Assembly (NCBI RefSeq): GCF_013377255.1
Contig: NZ_CP016614.1
Coordinates: forward strand, 1,992,501-2,056,500
DNA length: 64,000 bases
Reading direction: 5' to 3'
Source: Mannheimia granulomatis
Lineage (GTDB): Bacteria > Pseudomonadota > Gammaproteobacteria > Enterobacterales > Pasteurellaceae
The stretch's first letter is position 1, and each line of letters opens with the position of its first letter. Shown here one piece after another: positions 28,622 to 36,412 of the stretch. The notes under the pieces were generated by a model. That model was given only the letters and a program-made list of their open reading frames with translations, was not told where the DNA came from and did not search any database. Made by a program: the position numbers and the translations under genes.

Positions 28622-28654
28622 AAATGCCGTTTAATTTAGGCTTAAACGGCATTT
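28622..28654 (-). terminator. Intercistronic terminator between lipoprotein and Slam genes
   Basis: AAATGCCGTTTAA and TTAAACGGCATTT form a 13-bp perfect stem with a 7-nt loop. On the minus strand it is followed by CTTTTTT. It lies between the lipoprotein stop and the Slam start, so Slam may depend on read-through. Confidence 0.8.
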
Positions 28655-28665
28655 AAAATTAAGTG

Positions 28666-29586
28666 TTATTTTTGAATTTCGCCTCGAGTTCCGCTAATAC
28701 CAAAGCGATCTGTTCTCTCTCCATCTTTAATCTCTACTTTACCACCGATTTCTTCTGCATTAGGTCCAAAGAATTGAACCTCGTAGGTTCCATTATGAAC
28801 AACATTATTTTGAGCTGCAGTATGAGTAACAGTAGAAGAAATTGCACCATTAGTATTTATCATACCCTCGCCTAACTTAATAGATCCCCCTAATATATTA
28901 ACTATTTCACCTGAACCTTTACGTCCCGCAAAATCAACATTATAAGTTAAACTACCACCATATACTCCTTTATCACCATGAGAATCAAAAGACTTCCCCT
29001 GATAAATAGCTTTACCTTCAGTAGGTAACTGTTCTGTCTTTAACCCTCTTACTTCAACCGTTGGCTCAAGTTGATTTAAATTCGCACCTACTGTGGTTGT
29101 CATCCGAGCAGTAACAACAGAATAAGGCTGATTATAGAGATAACCATAGGTTCTAACCTCTCCATTATTAGTGTTAGGTTTAACCGAGTCCTCTAATTTT
29201 CTTAGTCCATAGTTTTTATCATCAACGCCTTTAGCATCAATAATTTTTTTAGCTTCTTCCGCTTTTGCTTTTTCAGCCTCTTTTGCTAAACGCTCTGCTT
29301 CTGCTTTCGCTTTTTCAGACTTTTCTTTTGCTAAACGCTCTGCTTCTTTTTTCGCTTTTTCAGCCTCTTTCGCCAAACGCTCTGCTTCTGCTTTCGCCTT
29401 TTCAGCTTTCTCTTTTGCTAAACGTTCTGCATCAGTTTTTGCTTTATCTGCCTTATCTTTTAGCCCTTGTTTTTGCTCTGTAATTTTCTGGTTAGGTGAT
29501 TTTGCATTAGAGCCACCACCCGAACCACTACATGCCGTTAGACTAAATAAAATTAAGCTGGCCAATGTTATTTTTTTCATAAACAT
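28666..29586 (-). CDS. Slam-dependent, TbpB-like surface lipoprotein
   Basis: A 306-residue lipoprotein: signal peptide with LTAC lipobox (Cys19), a flexible Gly/Ser linker, then a charged coiled-coil (about 45-118) of Ala/Glu/Lys-rich repeats. A C-terminal beta-barrel domain (about 185-306) follows. The barrel shows hallmarks of the TbpB/factor H-binding-protein fold: YGGSLTYNVDFAGRKGSGEI and GPNAEEIGGKVEI before the final GISGTRGE. Such clients bind host iron proteins, heme carriers or complement factors; which applies here cannot be read. AAGGAG precedes the start by 9 bp. Adjacent to its presumed exporter. Confidence 0.85.
   Translation of the reverse strand: MFMKKITLASLILFSLTACSGSGGGSNAKSPNQKITEQKQGLKDKADKAKTDAERLAKEKAEKAKAEAERLAKEAEKAKKEAERLAKEKSEKAKAEAERLAKEAEKAKAEEAKKIIDAKGVDDKNYGLRKLEDSVKPNTNNGEVRTYGYLYNQPYSVVTARMTTTVGANLNQLEPTVEVRGLKTEQLPTEGKAIYQGKSFDSHGDKGVYGGSLTYNVDFAGRKGSGEIVNILGGSIKLGEGMINTNGAISSTVTHTAAQNNVVHNGTYEVQFFGPNAEEIGGKVEIKDGERTDRFGISGTRGEIQK
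29257..29430 (-). repeat. Alternating 15/14-residue coding repeats in the lipoprotein
   Basis: The element AERLAKE recurs four times at alternating 15- and 14-residue spacing (residues 53-110), two 29-residue super-units (87 bp each). It encodes a charged coiled-coil stalk; copy-number change would keep frame and vary stalk length. Confidence 0.8.
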
Positions 29587-29633
29587 GATATTTTTCTCCT
29601 TAAAGTTAAAGAAATTTCAAATTTTTGCTATAT

Positions 29634-29651
29634 ATAATAGCCATTCATTAT
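29634..29651. promoter_or_regulatory. Possible Fur-like operator before the surface lipoprotein
   Basis: On the minus strand ATAATGA and CTATTAT flank ATGG, an imperfect inverted repeat resembling Fur hexamers, 48-65 bp before the start codon. The match is partial, and iron control is only a hypothesis based on the TbpB-like product. Confidence 0.3.
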
Positions 29652-29781
29652 AATGGAAAATAAATTTCCCTACAAAAAGTAATGTCTAATTCAACATATG
29701 GTACGATGAGTCACGATTAAAATAGAATGCACTACAAGCGGTTGAAAACAGTGAATAATTTGCAAATAACAAAAGATTCGA

Positions 29782-30699
29782 TTACTTTATTTTCAAAATA
29801 GTCGGTAAACGGTAGATTATCAATGCAGCTAAAATCAAACCACAACCTAGCCACTTTATAGAACTGATTTGCTCATCTAAAATCACTATGCTTAACAATA
29901 ATGTCCAAACCGGCTCAAGTAACATAATCAAGGCTGAAGTGGCGATATGGCAATGCTTTTGTCCGATTGTTTGCATTAAAAAACGTAAGTGAGTTGTAAT
30001 AAACACACTGGCCGCAAACCATGCCCACACACTATTTGGAATAGGGAAAATCCAAGTTTCCATACAAAGAGAAGAAATACCACATATACTGCCAACCATA
30101 CCTAATTGAATTGTAGTTAAAGGTAATAATTTTACTTCTTTAGCATATTCATTATTCAATACAAAATATAATGCACCCGATAAAGATGAAAGCAGAAAAA
30201 TAGTACTACCTAATGAGAACCGAAAACTGCCGGCATTCCAAGACAAAAAATAAAGCCCGGCAATTGCTATAGGCAATGACAACCAAAATATTTTTGCAGG
30301 TTGATGTTTAAAGATAAGCCAAGAAAGGAGCGGAGAAATCAACATAGCAAGGCTGACTAGAAATGCACCCTCACCAAAAACAGAACTAAATTCCAGTCCT
30401 AATATCCAAAAAATAATATAAATAGCGTAAGTAAAACCTGTTATAACAGAATATTTCACTTGAGCTTTATTCATCTCTTTGATCTGTTTATAAGCGAAAG
30501 GAAAAAGAATCAGAGCAGCCACTCCAAAACGCAGACCCATAAAACCAATTGGAGGTAAACCTACTAACGCATTTTTAGAAAAAAACCAACCAGATGCGGC
30601 AATAAAAGTTACTAAAAAGAGGACACTTTCGCCAAAATATTTTCTAAACATATTCAATTTGAAAAAGGTATTAGGAATAATTATTCCTAATACCTTCAT
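29782..30699 (-). CDS. EamA/DMT family transporter in the uronate locus
   Basis: A ten-helix drug/metabolite-type transporter with two EamA domains (about 20-150 and 165-300). Start uncertain: the frame opens at 30699, 9 bp after the uxuA stop, while a second ATG at 30651 (MFRKYFGES) would also give a normal N-terminus; neither has a strong ribosome site. Position suggests cotranscription with uxuR-uxuA, so it may move a uronate-related compound, but the family gives no substrate. Confidence 0.8.
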   Translation of the reverse strand: MKVLGIIIPNTFFKLNMFRKYFGESVLFLVTFIAASGWFFSKNALVGLPPIGFMGLRFGVAALILFPFAYKQIKEMNKAQVKYSVITGFTYAIYIIFWILGLEFSSVFGEGAFLVSLAMLISPLLSWLIFKHQPAKIFWLSLPIAIAGLYFLSWNAGSFRFSLGSTIFLLSSLSGALYFVLNNEYAKEVKLLPLTTIQLGMVGSICGISSLCMETWIFPIPNSVWAWFAASVFITTHLRFLMQTIGQKHCHIATSALIMLLEPVWTLLLSIVILDEQISSIKWLGCGLILAALIIYRLPTILKIK

Positions 30700-30708
30700 A
30701 TTGATTAA

Positions 30709-31893
30709 TTAGTCATTAAAATACACTCTTTTTAACGCCAACTCTAAGCCACGGAATTCTGCCAAGCCTCTTAAACGGCCAATTGCTGAATAACCCGGGT
30801 TAGTCTTTTTCTTCAAATCATCTAGCATTTGATGACCATGGTCAGGACGCATTGGAATTAAACGTGTATCGCCATTTGCTTTACGGCGATATTCTTCGGT
30901 TAGAAGTGCTTTCACCACCGCAAACATATCTACATCGCCGGCTAAATGATCTGCCTCGTGGAAACTTTGTGGATTTTCTTCACGCTGAGTAGCACGCAGA
31001 TGAGCAAAATAGATACGATCAGCAAATGTTTCTGCCATTTTAACGAGATCGTTTTCAGCTAATACACCATAAGAGCCTGTACAGAATGTAAAGCCATTGG
31101 CTGCAAGCGGTTGAATTTCGACAAACCATTGCATATCTTCAATTGTCGAAACAATGCGTGGTAAACCTAAAATCGGCCGAGGTGGATCATCAGGGTGAAT
31201 TGCCATACGAATTCCCACCTCTTGTGCCACCGGCACAATTTCATTTAAAAAATAAGCTAGATGAGTGCGGAATTTATCGGCTGAGATTCCTTTATATCGG
31301 TCTAATTGAGCTTGAAATTCTTCTAATGTATAACCTTCTTCAGACCCCGGTAAGCCTGCAATGATATTTTTGGTTAATTTTGCAATATCTGCGTCGCTCA
31401 TCTTATCAAAATAAGTTTTAGCTTCTGCCTGTTCTTTAGATGAATAGGTCTCCTCTGCTCCCGGGCGTTTTAAGATATATAACTCAAAAGCAGCAAAAGC
31501 AACTTGGTCAAAACGTAATGCTTTGGAGCCATCCGGCATTTCATAATCAAGATCTGTGCGAGTCCAGTCTAATACAGGCATAAAGTTGTAACATACCGTA
31601 TCAATGCCACACTCCGCTAAATTACGTAGAGTCTGCTTATAATTTTCAATCCATTGCTGATAGTTACCCGTTTGGGTTTTAATTTCTTCATGCACCGGCA
31701 CGCTTTCAACTACAGACCAAACCAGTCCTTTTTCTGCTAATTGAGCTTTACGCTTATTGATTTCCTCAACCGACCATACCTGACCGTTTGGAATATGGTG
31801 CAATGCAGTGACAATACCTGTTGCACCTGCTTGTCTGATATCATCTAAAGATACCGGGTCGTTTGGTCCATACCAACGCCATGCTTGTTCCAT
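30709..31893 (-). CDS. uxuA: Mannonate dehydratase
   Basis: Converts D-mannonate to 2-keto-3-deoxygluconate in hexuronate catabolism. The 394-residue protein begins MEQAWRWYGPNDPVSLDDIRQAGATGIVTALHHIP. It carries metal-site stretches IHPDDPPRPILGLPRI, FCTGSYG, and MRPDHGHQMLDDL near the C-terminus. Full family length. It lies 19 bp after uxuR on the minus strand, and its product feeds Eda (after phosphorylation). Confidence 0.97.
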   Translation of the reverse strand: MEQAWRWYGPNDPVSLDDIRQAGATGIVTALHHIPNGQVWSVEEINKRKAQLAEKGLVWSVVESVPVHEEIKTQTGNYQQWIENYKQTLRNLAECGIDTVCYNFMPVLDWTRTDLDYEMPDGSKALRFDQVAFAAFELYILKRPGAEETYSSKEQAEAKTYFDKMSDADIAKLTKNIIAGLPGSEEGYTLEEFQAQLDRYKGISADKFRTHLAYFLNEIVPVAQEVGIRMAIHPDDPPRPILGLPRIVSTIEDMQWFVEIQPLAANGFTFCTGSYGVLAENDLVKMAETFADRIYFAHLRATQREENPQSFHEADHLAGDVDMFAVVKALLTEEYRRKANGDTRLIPMRPDHGHQMLDDLKKKTNPGYSAIGRLRGLAEFRGLELALKRVYFND

Positions 31894-31912
31894 AGTAAAC
31901 TCCTAATTTCAC

Positions 31913-32662
31913 TTATAAATTGACAACTAACGGGCTAACATTAAATAAATAACCATCAAAATTTGGATCATCTAAGTCCGATAATTCAAACAGTTTCTGT
32001 TTTACATTTTCTAAATGCTGCCACATTGCTTTTCTGGCTAATACAGGATCTTTTCTCTGTATCGCCGCAATAATATTTTCGTGATCTTTCAACCATTGAT
32101 GGCGATAACTTTGATCCGGAATATGTGCATGTAATCCTTTCCACATAGGGCTATTAGTTCTATATTCCCAAAGATCTTTCTGCATGCGAATAATCACTTC
32201 ATTCTGCGTAATTTCTGCTATCGCTTTATGAAAGTCTTCATCAGCAACATAATCTTCATCACCATGTTCTAAAGTATTCCGCTCACGCTCTAAAATCTCT
32301 TTTAGATGTAAAACATCTGCTCTTGTTGCTTGAATAGCTGCAAACTCTGCAATACTACTTTCGAGTAGTTGCCTTGCTTGCAACAATTCAAAAGGTCCAA
32401 CATCGGGTAAATTATCAACATCTTCGGTATTTAATTTCGGTAAATTAATGACATAAACTCCCGACCCTTTACGAACTTCAACAAGGTTTTCAAGTTCTAG
32501 CATAATAAGAGCTTCACGAATTACCGTACGACTAACATTAAAATAATTTGCCAGATCCCGCTCGGCAGGTAGTTTATCGCCTACCTTATAAGCTCCACTT
32601 AATAATTCTGCTTTTAACTCTTGTCCTATTTTTTTATAAGAGCGTAAATCTTCGGGTGTCAT
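31913..32662 (-). CDS. uxuR: GntR-family hexuronate regulator (UxuR/ExuR type)
   Basis: A 249-residue FadR-subfamily repressor: winged HTH in residues 8-75 (ERDLANYFNVSRTVIREALIMLE), then a helical FCD effector domain. Known UxuR/ExuR respond to fructuronate or uronates and bind palindromes of type AATTGGnnnnCCAATT, exactly what stands in the divergent promoter region. It precedes uxuA, so it is probably autoregulated. Confidence 0.9.
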   Translation of the reverse strand: MTPEDLRSYKKIGQELKAELLSGAYKVGDKLPAERDLANYFNVSRTVIREALIMLELENLVEVRKGSGVYVINLPKLNTEDVDNLPDVGPFELLQARQLLESSIAEFAAIQATRADVLHLKEILERERNTLEHGDEDYVADEDFHKAIAEITQNEVIIRMQKDLWEYRTNSPMWKGLHAHIPDQSYRHQWLKDHENIIAAIQRKDPVLARKAMWQHLENVKQKLFELSDLDDPNFDGYLFNVSPLVVNL

Positions 32663-32694
32663 AAATTTTTATCTCTATCATGTTTAAAATTAGC

Positions 32695-32710
32695 TTTTGG
32701 TTTACCAAAA
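32695..32710. promoter_or_regulatory. UxuR/ExuR-type operator 1
   Basis: TTTTGG-TTTA-CCAAAA is a 6-bp perfect inverted repeat with a 4-bp centre, 33 bp before uxuR. It matches the shape of the UxuR/ExuR operator and would control the uxuR-uxuA operon. Confidence 0.7.
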
Positions 32711-32802
32711 TACCATAAATGGGATAAAACACCAAGAAATTGCCATTTGATAAAAACATTTTATTTATAAATCAAACCCAGTAAACAAAAAAATCATCAT
32801 TT

Positions 32803-32818
32803 TGTGATAAATATCACA
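32803..32818. promoter_or_regulatory. CRP-cAMP binding site
   Basis: TGTGA-TAAATA-TCACA is a full CRP consensus palindrome with 6-bp spacer in the divergent uronate promoter region. It points to catabolite control of the operon starting at 32912; crp is in this window at 62846. Confidence 0.8.
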
Positions 32819-32829
32819 TTTCTGATAAA

Positions 32830-32845
32830 AATTGGTGTACCAATT
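32830..32845. promoter_or_regulatory. UxuR/ExuR-type operator 2
   Basis: AATTGG-TGTA-CCAATT is a perfect inverted repeat almost identical to the E. coli UxuR/ExuR operator, 67-82 bp before the SDR gene and just downstream of the CRP site. It would repress the plus-strand catabolic operon. Confidence 0.8.
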
Positions 32846-32911
32846 ATAACTAAGTGGTAATATATGTGTGTTTTTATAGCTAGAGTAGTCACCTATATAG
32901 GAGAAATAACA

Positions 32912-33757
32912 ATGAGCATTTCAAAAAATCATAATTTCAAAGATAAAGTCGTTGTAATCACAGGGGCAGGAGGTGTGCTTTGTGCCTTCTTTGCACAAGA
33001 GTTAGCAAAAACAGGAGCAAAAGTTGCCTTATTGGATATAAATCTTGAGACAGCTGAACAGTACGCTCAAGAAATTATTAATAATGGTGGTATTGCAAAA
33101 GCCTATAAAGCAAATGTGCTAGATTTAGAAAGTATCCAGCAAGCTCGTAATGCAATTGTAGCTGATTTAGGAACTTGTGATGTTCTTATCAATGGTGCAG
33201 GCGGTAATAGCCCTAAGGCTACAACGGATAATGAATTCCACGAATTTAATTTAGCAGATAGCACGAAGTCTTTCTTTGAATTAGATAAAAGTGGAATTGA
33301 GTTTGTATTTAATCTGAACTATTTAGGTACATTGCTTCCAACCCAAATATTTGCAAAAGATATGATTGGTAAGAAAGGAGCAAACATCATCAATATCTCA
33401 AGTATGAATGCTTACACACCATTAACTAAAATTCCGGCCTACTCAGGAGCCAAAGCAGCAATTAGCAATTTTACTCAATGGCTAGCCGTTTATTTCTCTC
33501 ACGTTGGTATTCGCTGTAATGCTATCGCTCCTGGTTTCTTAGTGAGTAACCAAAACCGTGCTTTGCTTTTTAATTCGGACGGTACACCAACTGCTCGTGC
33601 AAACAAAATCTTAACCAACACACCGATGGGACGTTTTGGAGAAGCAGAAGAATTAATGGGCGGTATCTTATTTTTAATGGATGAGAGCTATGCTAGCTTT
33701 GTAAACGGTGTAGTGCTACCGATTGATGGTGGATTCTCTGCTTATAGCGGTGTGTAG
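32912..33757 (+). CDS. SDR-family oxidoreductase, probable D-fructuronate reductase
   Basis: A 281-residue short-chain dehydrogenase. It has TGAGG nucleotide-binding glycines at about 17-21 and a catalytic Ser in NISSMNAYTP with the YSGAK active-site Tyr/Lys. Its place between UxaC and UxuA steps suggests it reduces fructuronate to mannonate, replacing the unrelated E. coli-type UxuB, which is not seen here. Start at 32912 follows AGGAG; the frame opens 48 bp earlier without ribosome site. First gene of the plus-strand uronate operon. Confidence 0.85.
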   Translation: MSISKNHNFKDKVVVITGAGGVLCAFFAQELAKTGAKVALLDINLETAEQYAQEIINNGGIAKAYKANVLDLESIQQARNAIVADLGTCDVLINGAGGNSPKATTDNEFHEFNLADSTKSFFELDKSGIEFVFNLNYLGTLLPTQIFAKDMIGKKGANIINISSMNAYTPLTKIPAYSGAKAAISNFTQWLAVYFSHVGIRCNAIAPGFLVSNQNRALLFNSDGTPTARANKILTNTPMGRFGEAEELMGGILFLMDESYASFVNGVVLPIDGGFSAYSGV

Positions 33758-33766
33758 GAGGAAATA

Positions 33767-34582
33767 ATGACAGAGTTTACACCTAAACACGATTTTATTG
33801 TATGCATTGATTCCGATGGTTGCGCAATGGACACAATGAATATTAAACATGAAATTTGTTTCGGGCCTTATGCTGTTGAAGTTTTTAGTATTGAAGATAA
33901 ATCTCGCTTCATTGAAATTTGGAACAGAATTAATCTTTATTCTCAAACACGTGGTATTAATCGTTTTAAAGGATTAATTCTCTCATTAGAAGAATATGGT
34001 TATGACAAAGATTTTAAACAATTAAAAAATTGGGTAAATACTACACAAGAGCTTTCCAATCGCTCGCTAATCCAAGAGCTGCAAGCAAACAATTCTCCAG
34101 ATCTTAAACTAGCATTAACATGGTCTGAAAAAGTAAATGATGGTGTTAAAACCTTACACTCACAAGATAAACCATTCCATCTAGTAAAACGCTCGCTAGC
34201 TATCATCAAAGAGTTCGCTGATATTGCAGTAGTTAGCTCAGCCAACAATGAGGCAATTATAGATGAGTGGACAAGACATGGTTTACTGCCTTTTGTGGAT
34301 ATTGTATATGGGCAAGATGAAGGTACAAAAACATTCTGTCTCAATCAATTAAAGCAGTATGGTTACCAACCAAACCAAATCTTAATGGTAGGGGACTCTC
34401 CTGGTGATTTAAATAGTGCCTATGAAGCTGGTGTGAACTTCTTTCCTATTTTATGTGGTATAGAAGATGAATCTTGGGATCGATTAATCTTAGAAACGCT
34501 AGGGAAATTGGTTTACCAAAATTTTGATGATGCATACCAAGCACAATTAATTGAAAAATTTAATACCAATTTAGCAGCTTGA
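33767..34582 (+). CDS. HAD-superfamily hydrolase in the uronate operon
   Basis: A 271-residue cytoplasmic protein with all HAD motifs: nucleophile D15 and D17 in IDSDGC, a Ser in VVSSANNEA, a Lys near DEGTKTF, and acidic VGDSPGDLNSA. A helical cap lies between residues 25 and 150. Probably a phosphatase. Its substrate is unknown; no standard uronate step needs one, so it suggests a phosphorylated intermediate or repair role. It follows the SDR gene by 9 bp with GGAGGAA as ribosome site. Confidence 0.85.
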   Translation: MTEFTPKHDFIVCIDSDGCAMDTMNIKHEICFGPYAVEVFSIEDKSRFIEIWNRINLYSQTRGINRFKGLILSLEEYGYDKDFKQLKNWVNTTQELSNRSLIQELQANNSPDLKLALTWSEKVNDGVKTLHSQDKPFHLVKRSLAIIKEFADIAVVSSANNEAIIDEWTRHGLLPFVDIVYGQDEGTKTFCLNQLKQYGYQPNQILMVGDSPGDLNSAYEAGVNFFPILCGIEDESWDRLILETLGKLVYQNFDDAYQAQLIEKFNTNLAA

Positions 34583-34624
34583 TAACACAGTTTTTATTAT
34601 TTTAGAGAATAGATAGGAGAAATT

Positions 34625-36385
34625 ATGTCTGTTGATTTAACTAAGAAACCCTATTACTTAAAAGATGAGGATATTCAATGGGTAAAAAATACTATTGCAA
34701 ATATGAGCCTTGAAGAAAAAATTGGGCAACTTTTTGTAAATATGGGTTCAAGTAGAACAGAAGAGTATCTGACCGATGTTTTAAATCGATATCATATTGG
34801 TGCAGTGCGTTATAACCCTGGTCCAGCAGAAGAAATTTATGACCAAAACTATATCCTACAAACTAAAAGTAAAATTCCTCTTTTAATTGCAGCTAATACA
34901 GAAGCAGGAGGTAATGGCGCTTGTAGCGATGGTACAGAGATAGGTTTACAAGTCAAAATTGGAGCAACTAACGATGCAAGATATGCTTATGAAATGGGAC
35001 GTGTCGCAGGTGTTGAAGCTGCTGCAGTTGGTTGTAACTGGAGTTTTGCTCCGATTGTAGATATTAGCTATAACTGGCGTAACCCAATTATTTCTAATCG
35101 AGTGTTTGGCTCAGATCCTGACAAAGTCCTAGAAATGGCACTGGCTTATATGAAAGGTATTCAAGAAAGCGGTATTGCTCCGGCTGCTAAACATTTCCCT
35201 GGAGATGGTGTCGATGAGCGAGATCAACATCTTTCCTTTAGCGTAAATAGCTTTAGTTGTGAAGAATGGGATAACACTTATGGTAAAGTATATAAAGGTT
35301 TAATTGAAGCAGGTTTACCTTCATTAATGGCAGGCCATATTCATTTACCTGCTTATGAGAAACATTTCAACCCAAATCTTTCTTACGAAGATTGCTTACC
35401 CGCAACCCTATCTAAACCAATTTTGACCGATTTATTGCGCGGCAAACTAGACTTTAACGGCGTTGTAGTCACTGATGCAAGCCACATGGTCGCAATGACA
35501 TCAGCAATGAAACGCAGTGAAATGCTACCAACTGCAATTGCAGCTGGTTGTGATTTATTCCTTTTCTTTAATGATCCTGATGAAGATTTTAGCTATATGA
35601 TGGATGGTTATAAAAACGGAATCATTACAGAAGAACGTTTAAACGATGCCCTAACTCGTATTTTAGGTTTAAAAGCAAAATTAGGCTTATATAATCGTCC
35701 AAAAGAAACTTTACTTGAACCAAAAGAACAAGCATTAGCCAAGATTGGTTTATCTGAAAATAAGACAATTTTCTGTGAGGTAGCAGATAAAGCAATTACA
35801 CTTGTTAAAAACAAACAAGATATTTTCCCAATTAGTGTTGAACGCTTCCCAAGAGTATTACTTGTTAATGTGAAAGGCACAGATGGTGGTTTCGGAAAAA
35901 TGGTAGCAGGTAGCCAACGTAATGCAACTGAAATTTTAAAAGAAAAATTAGAGAAGAAAGGTTTTAATGTATCCATTTATATTTCTCCGATGGAGAATAT
36001 TCTTAAAATGTCAGATGAAGATCAAGTTAAAACTATCCGTAACGAATATTCACAAAAACGCCCAATTACGAGTTTAACAGACCATTATGATTTAATTATC
36101 AATGTCGCAAATGTTCAAATGAGCACCGTTCAACGCATTGTATGGCAAGCAACAAAAGGAACACCTGACATTCCATTCTATGTACATGAAATTCCAACCA
36201 TTTTTGTATCGGTTCAATGCCCATTCCATTTGGTTGATGTACCTCAAGTGAAAACGTACATCAATGCCTACGATGGTAAAGAACCAACTATGGAAATATT
36301 AGTTGAAAAATTAATGGGTAATTCCGAATTTAAAGGTGTTAGCCCTGTAGATGCTTATTGTGGCTACAAAGATACTCGCATCTAA
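34625..36385 (+). CDS. Glycoside hydrolase family 3 enzyme with NagZ-type dyad
   Basis: A 586-residue cytoplasmic GH3 protein without signal peptide. The N-terminal barrel (about 1-360) has nucleophile D284 in VVVTDASHM, and KHFPGDG (189-195) followed by D200-x-H202. This Asp-x-His dyad is the acid/base arrangement of NagZ-type beta-N-acetylglucosaminidases. A GH3 C-terminal alpha/beta domain covers about 385-580. Between a HAD protein and a GPH permease in a glucuronate operon, it may split an imported aminosugar-glucuronate disaccharide. Substrate is inference; the GH3 family is firm. Confidence 0.88.
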   Translation: MSVDLTKKPYYLKDEDIQWVKNTIANMSLEEKIGQLFVNMGSSRTEEYLTDVLNRYHIGAVRYNPGPAEEIYDQNYILQTKSKIPLLIAANTEAGGNGACSDGTEIGLQVKIGATNDARYAYEMGRVAGVEAAAVGCNWSFAPIVDISYNWRNPIISNRVFGSDPDKVLEMALAYMKGIQESGIAPAAKHFPGDGVDERDQHLSFSVNSFSCEEWDNTYGKVYKGLIEAGLPSLMAGHIHLPAYEKHFNPNLSYEDCLPATLSKPILTDLLRGKLDFNGVVVTDASHMVAMTSAMKRSEMLPTAIAAGCDLFLFFNDPDEDFSYMMDGYKNGIITEERLNDALTRILGLKAKLGLYNRPKETLLEPKEQALAKIGLSENKTIFCEVADKAITLVKNKQDIFPISVERFPRVLLVNVKGTDGGFGKMVAGSQRNATEILKEKLEKKGFNVSIYISPMENILKMSDEDQVKTIRNEYSQKRPITSLTDHYDLIINVANVQMSTVQRIVWQATKGTPDIPFYVHEIPTIFVSVQCPFHLVDVPQVKTYINAYDGKEPTMEILVEKLMGNSEFKGVSPVDAYCGYKDTRI

Positions 36386-36412
36386 TCATTCTAGCTAGTA
36401 AGGAGTTTTTTT

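Noticed and set aside
29257..29430. Ala/Glu/Lys repeats as a TolA-like protein
   Set aside because: TolA has an N-terminal membrane helix and a different C-domain. Here a lipobox precedes and a TbpB-like barrel follows the repeats.
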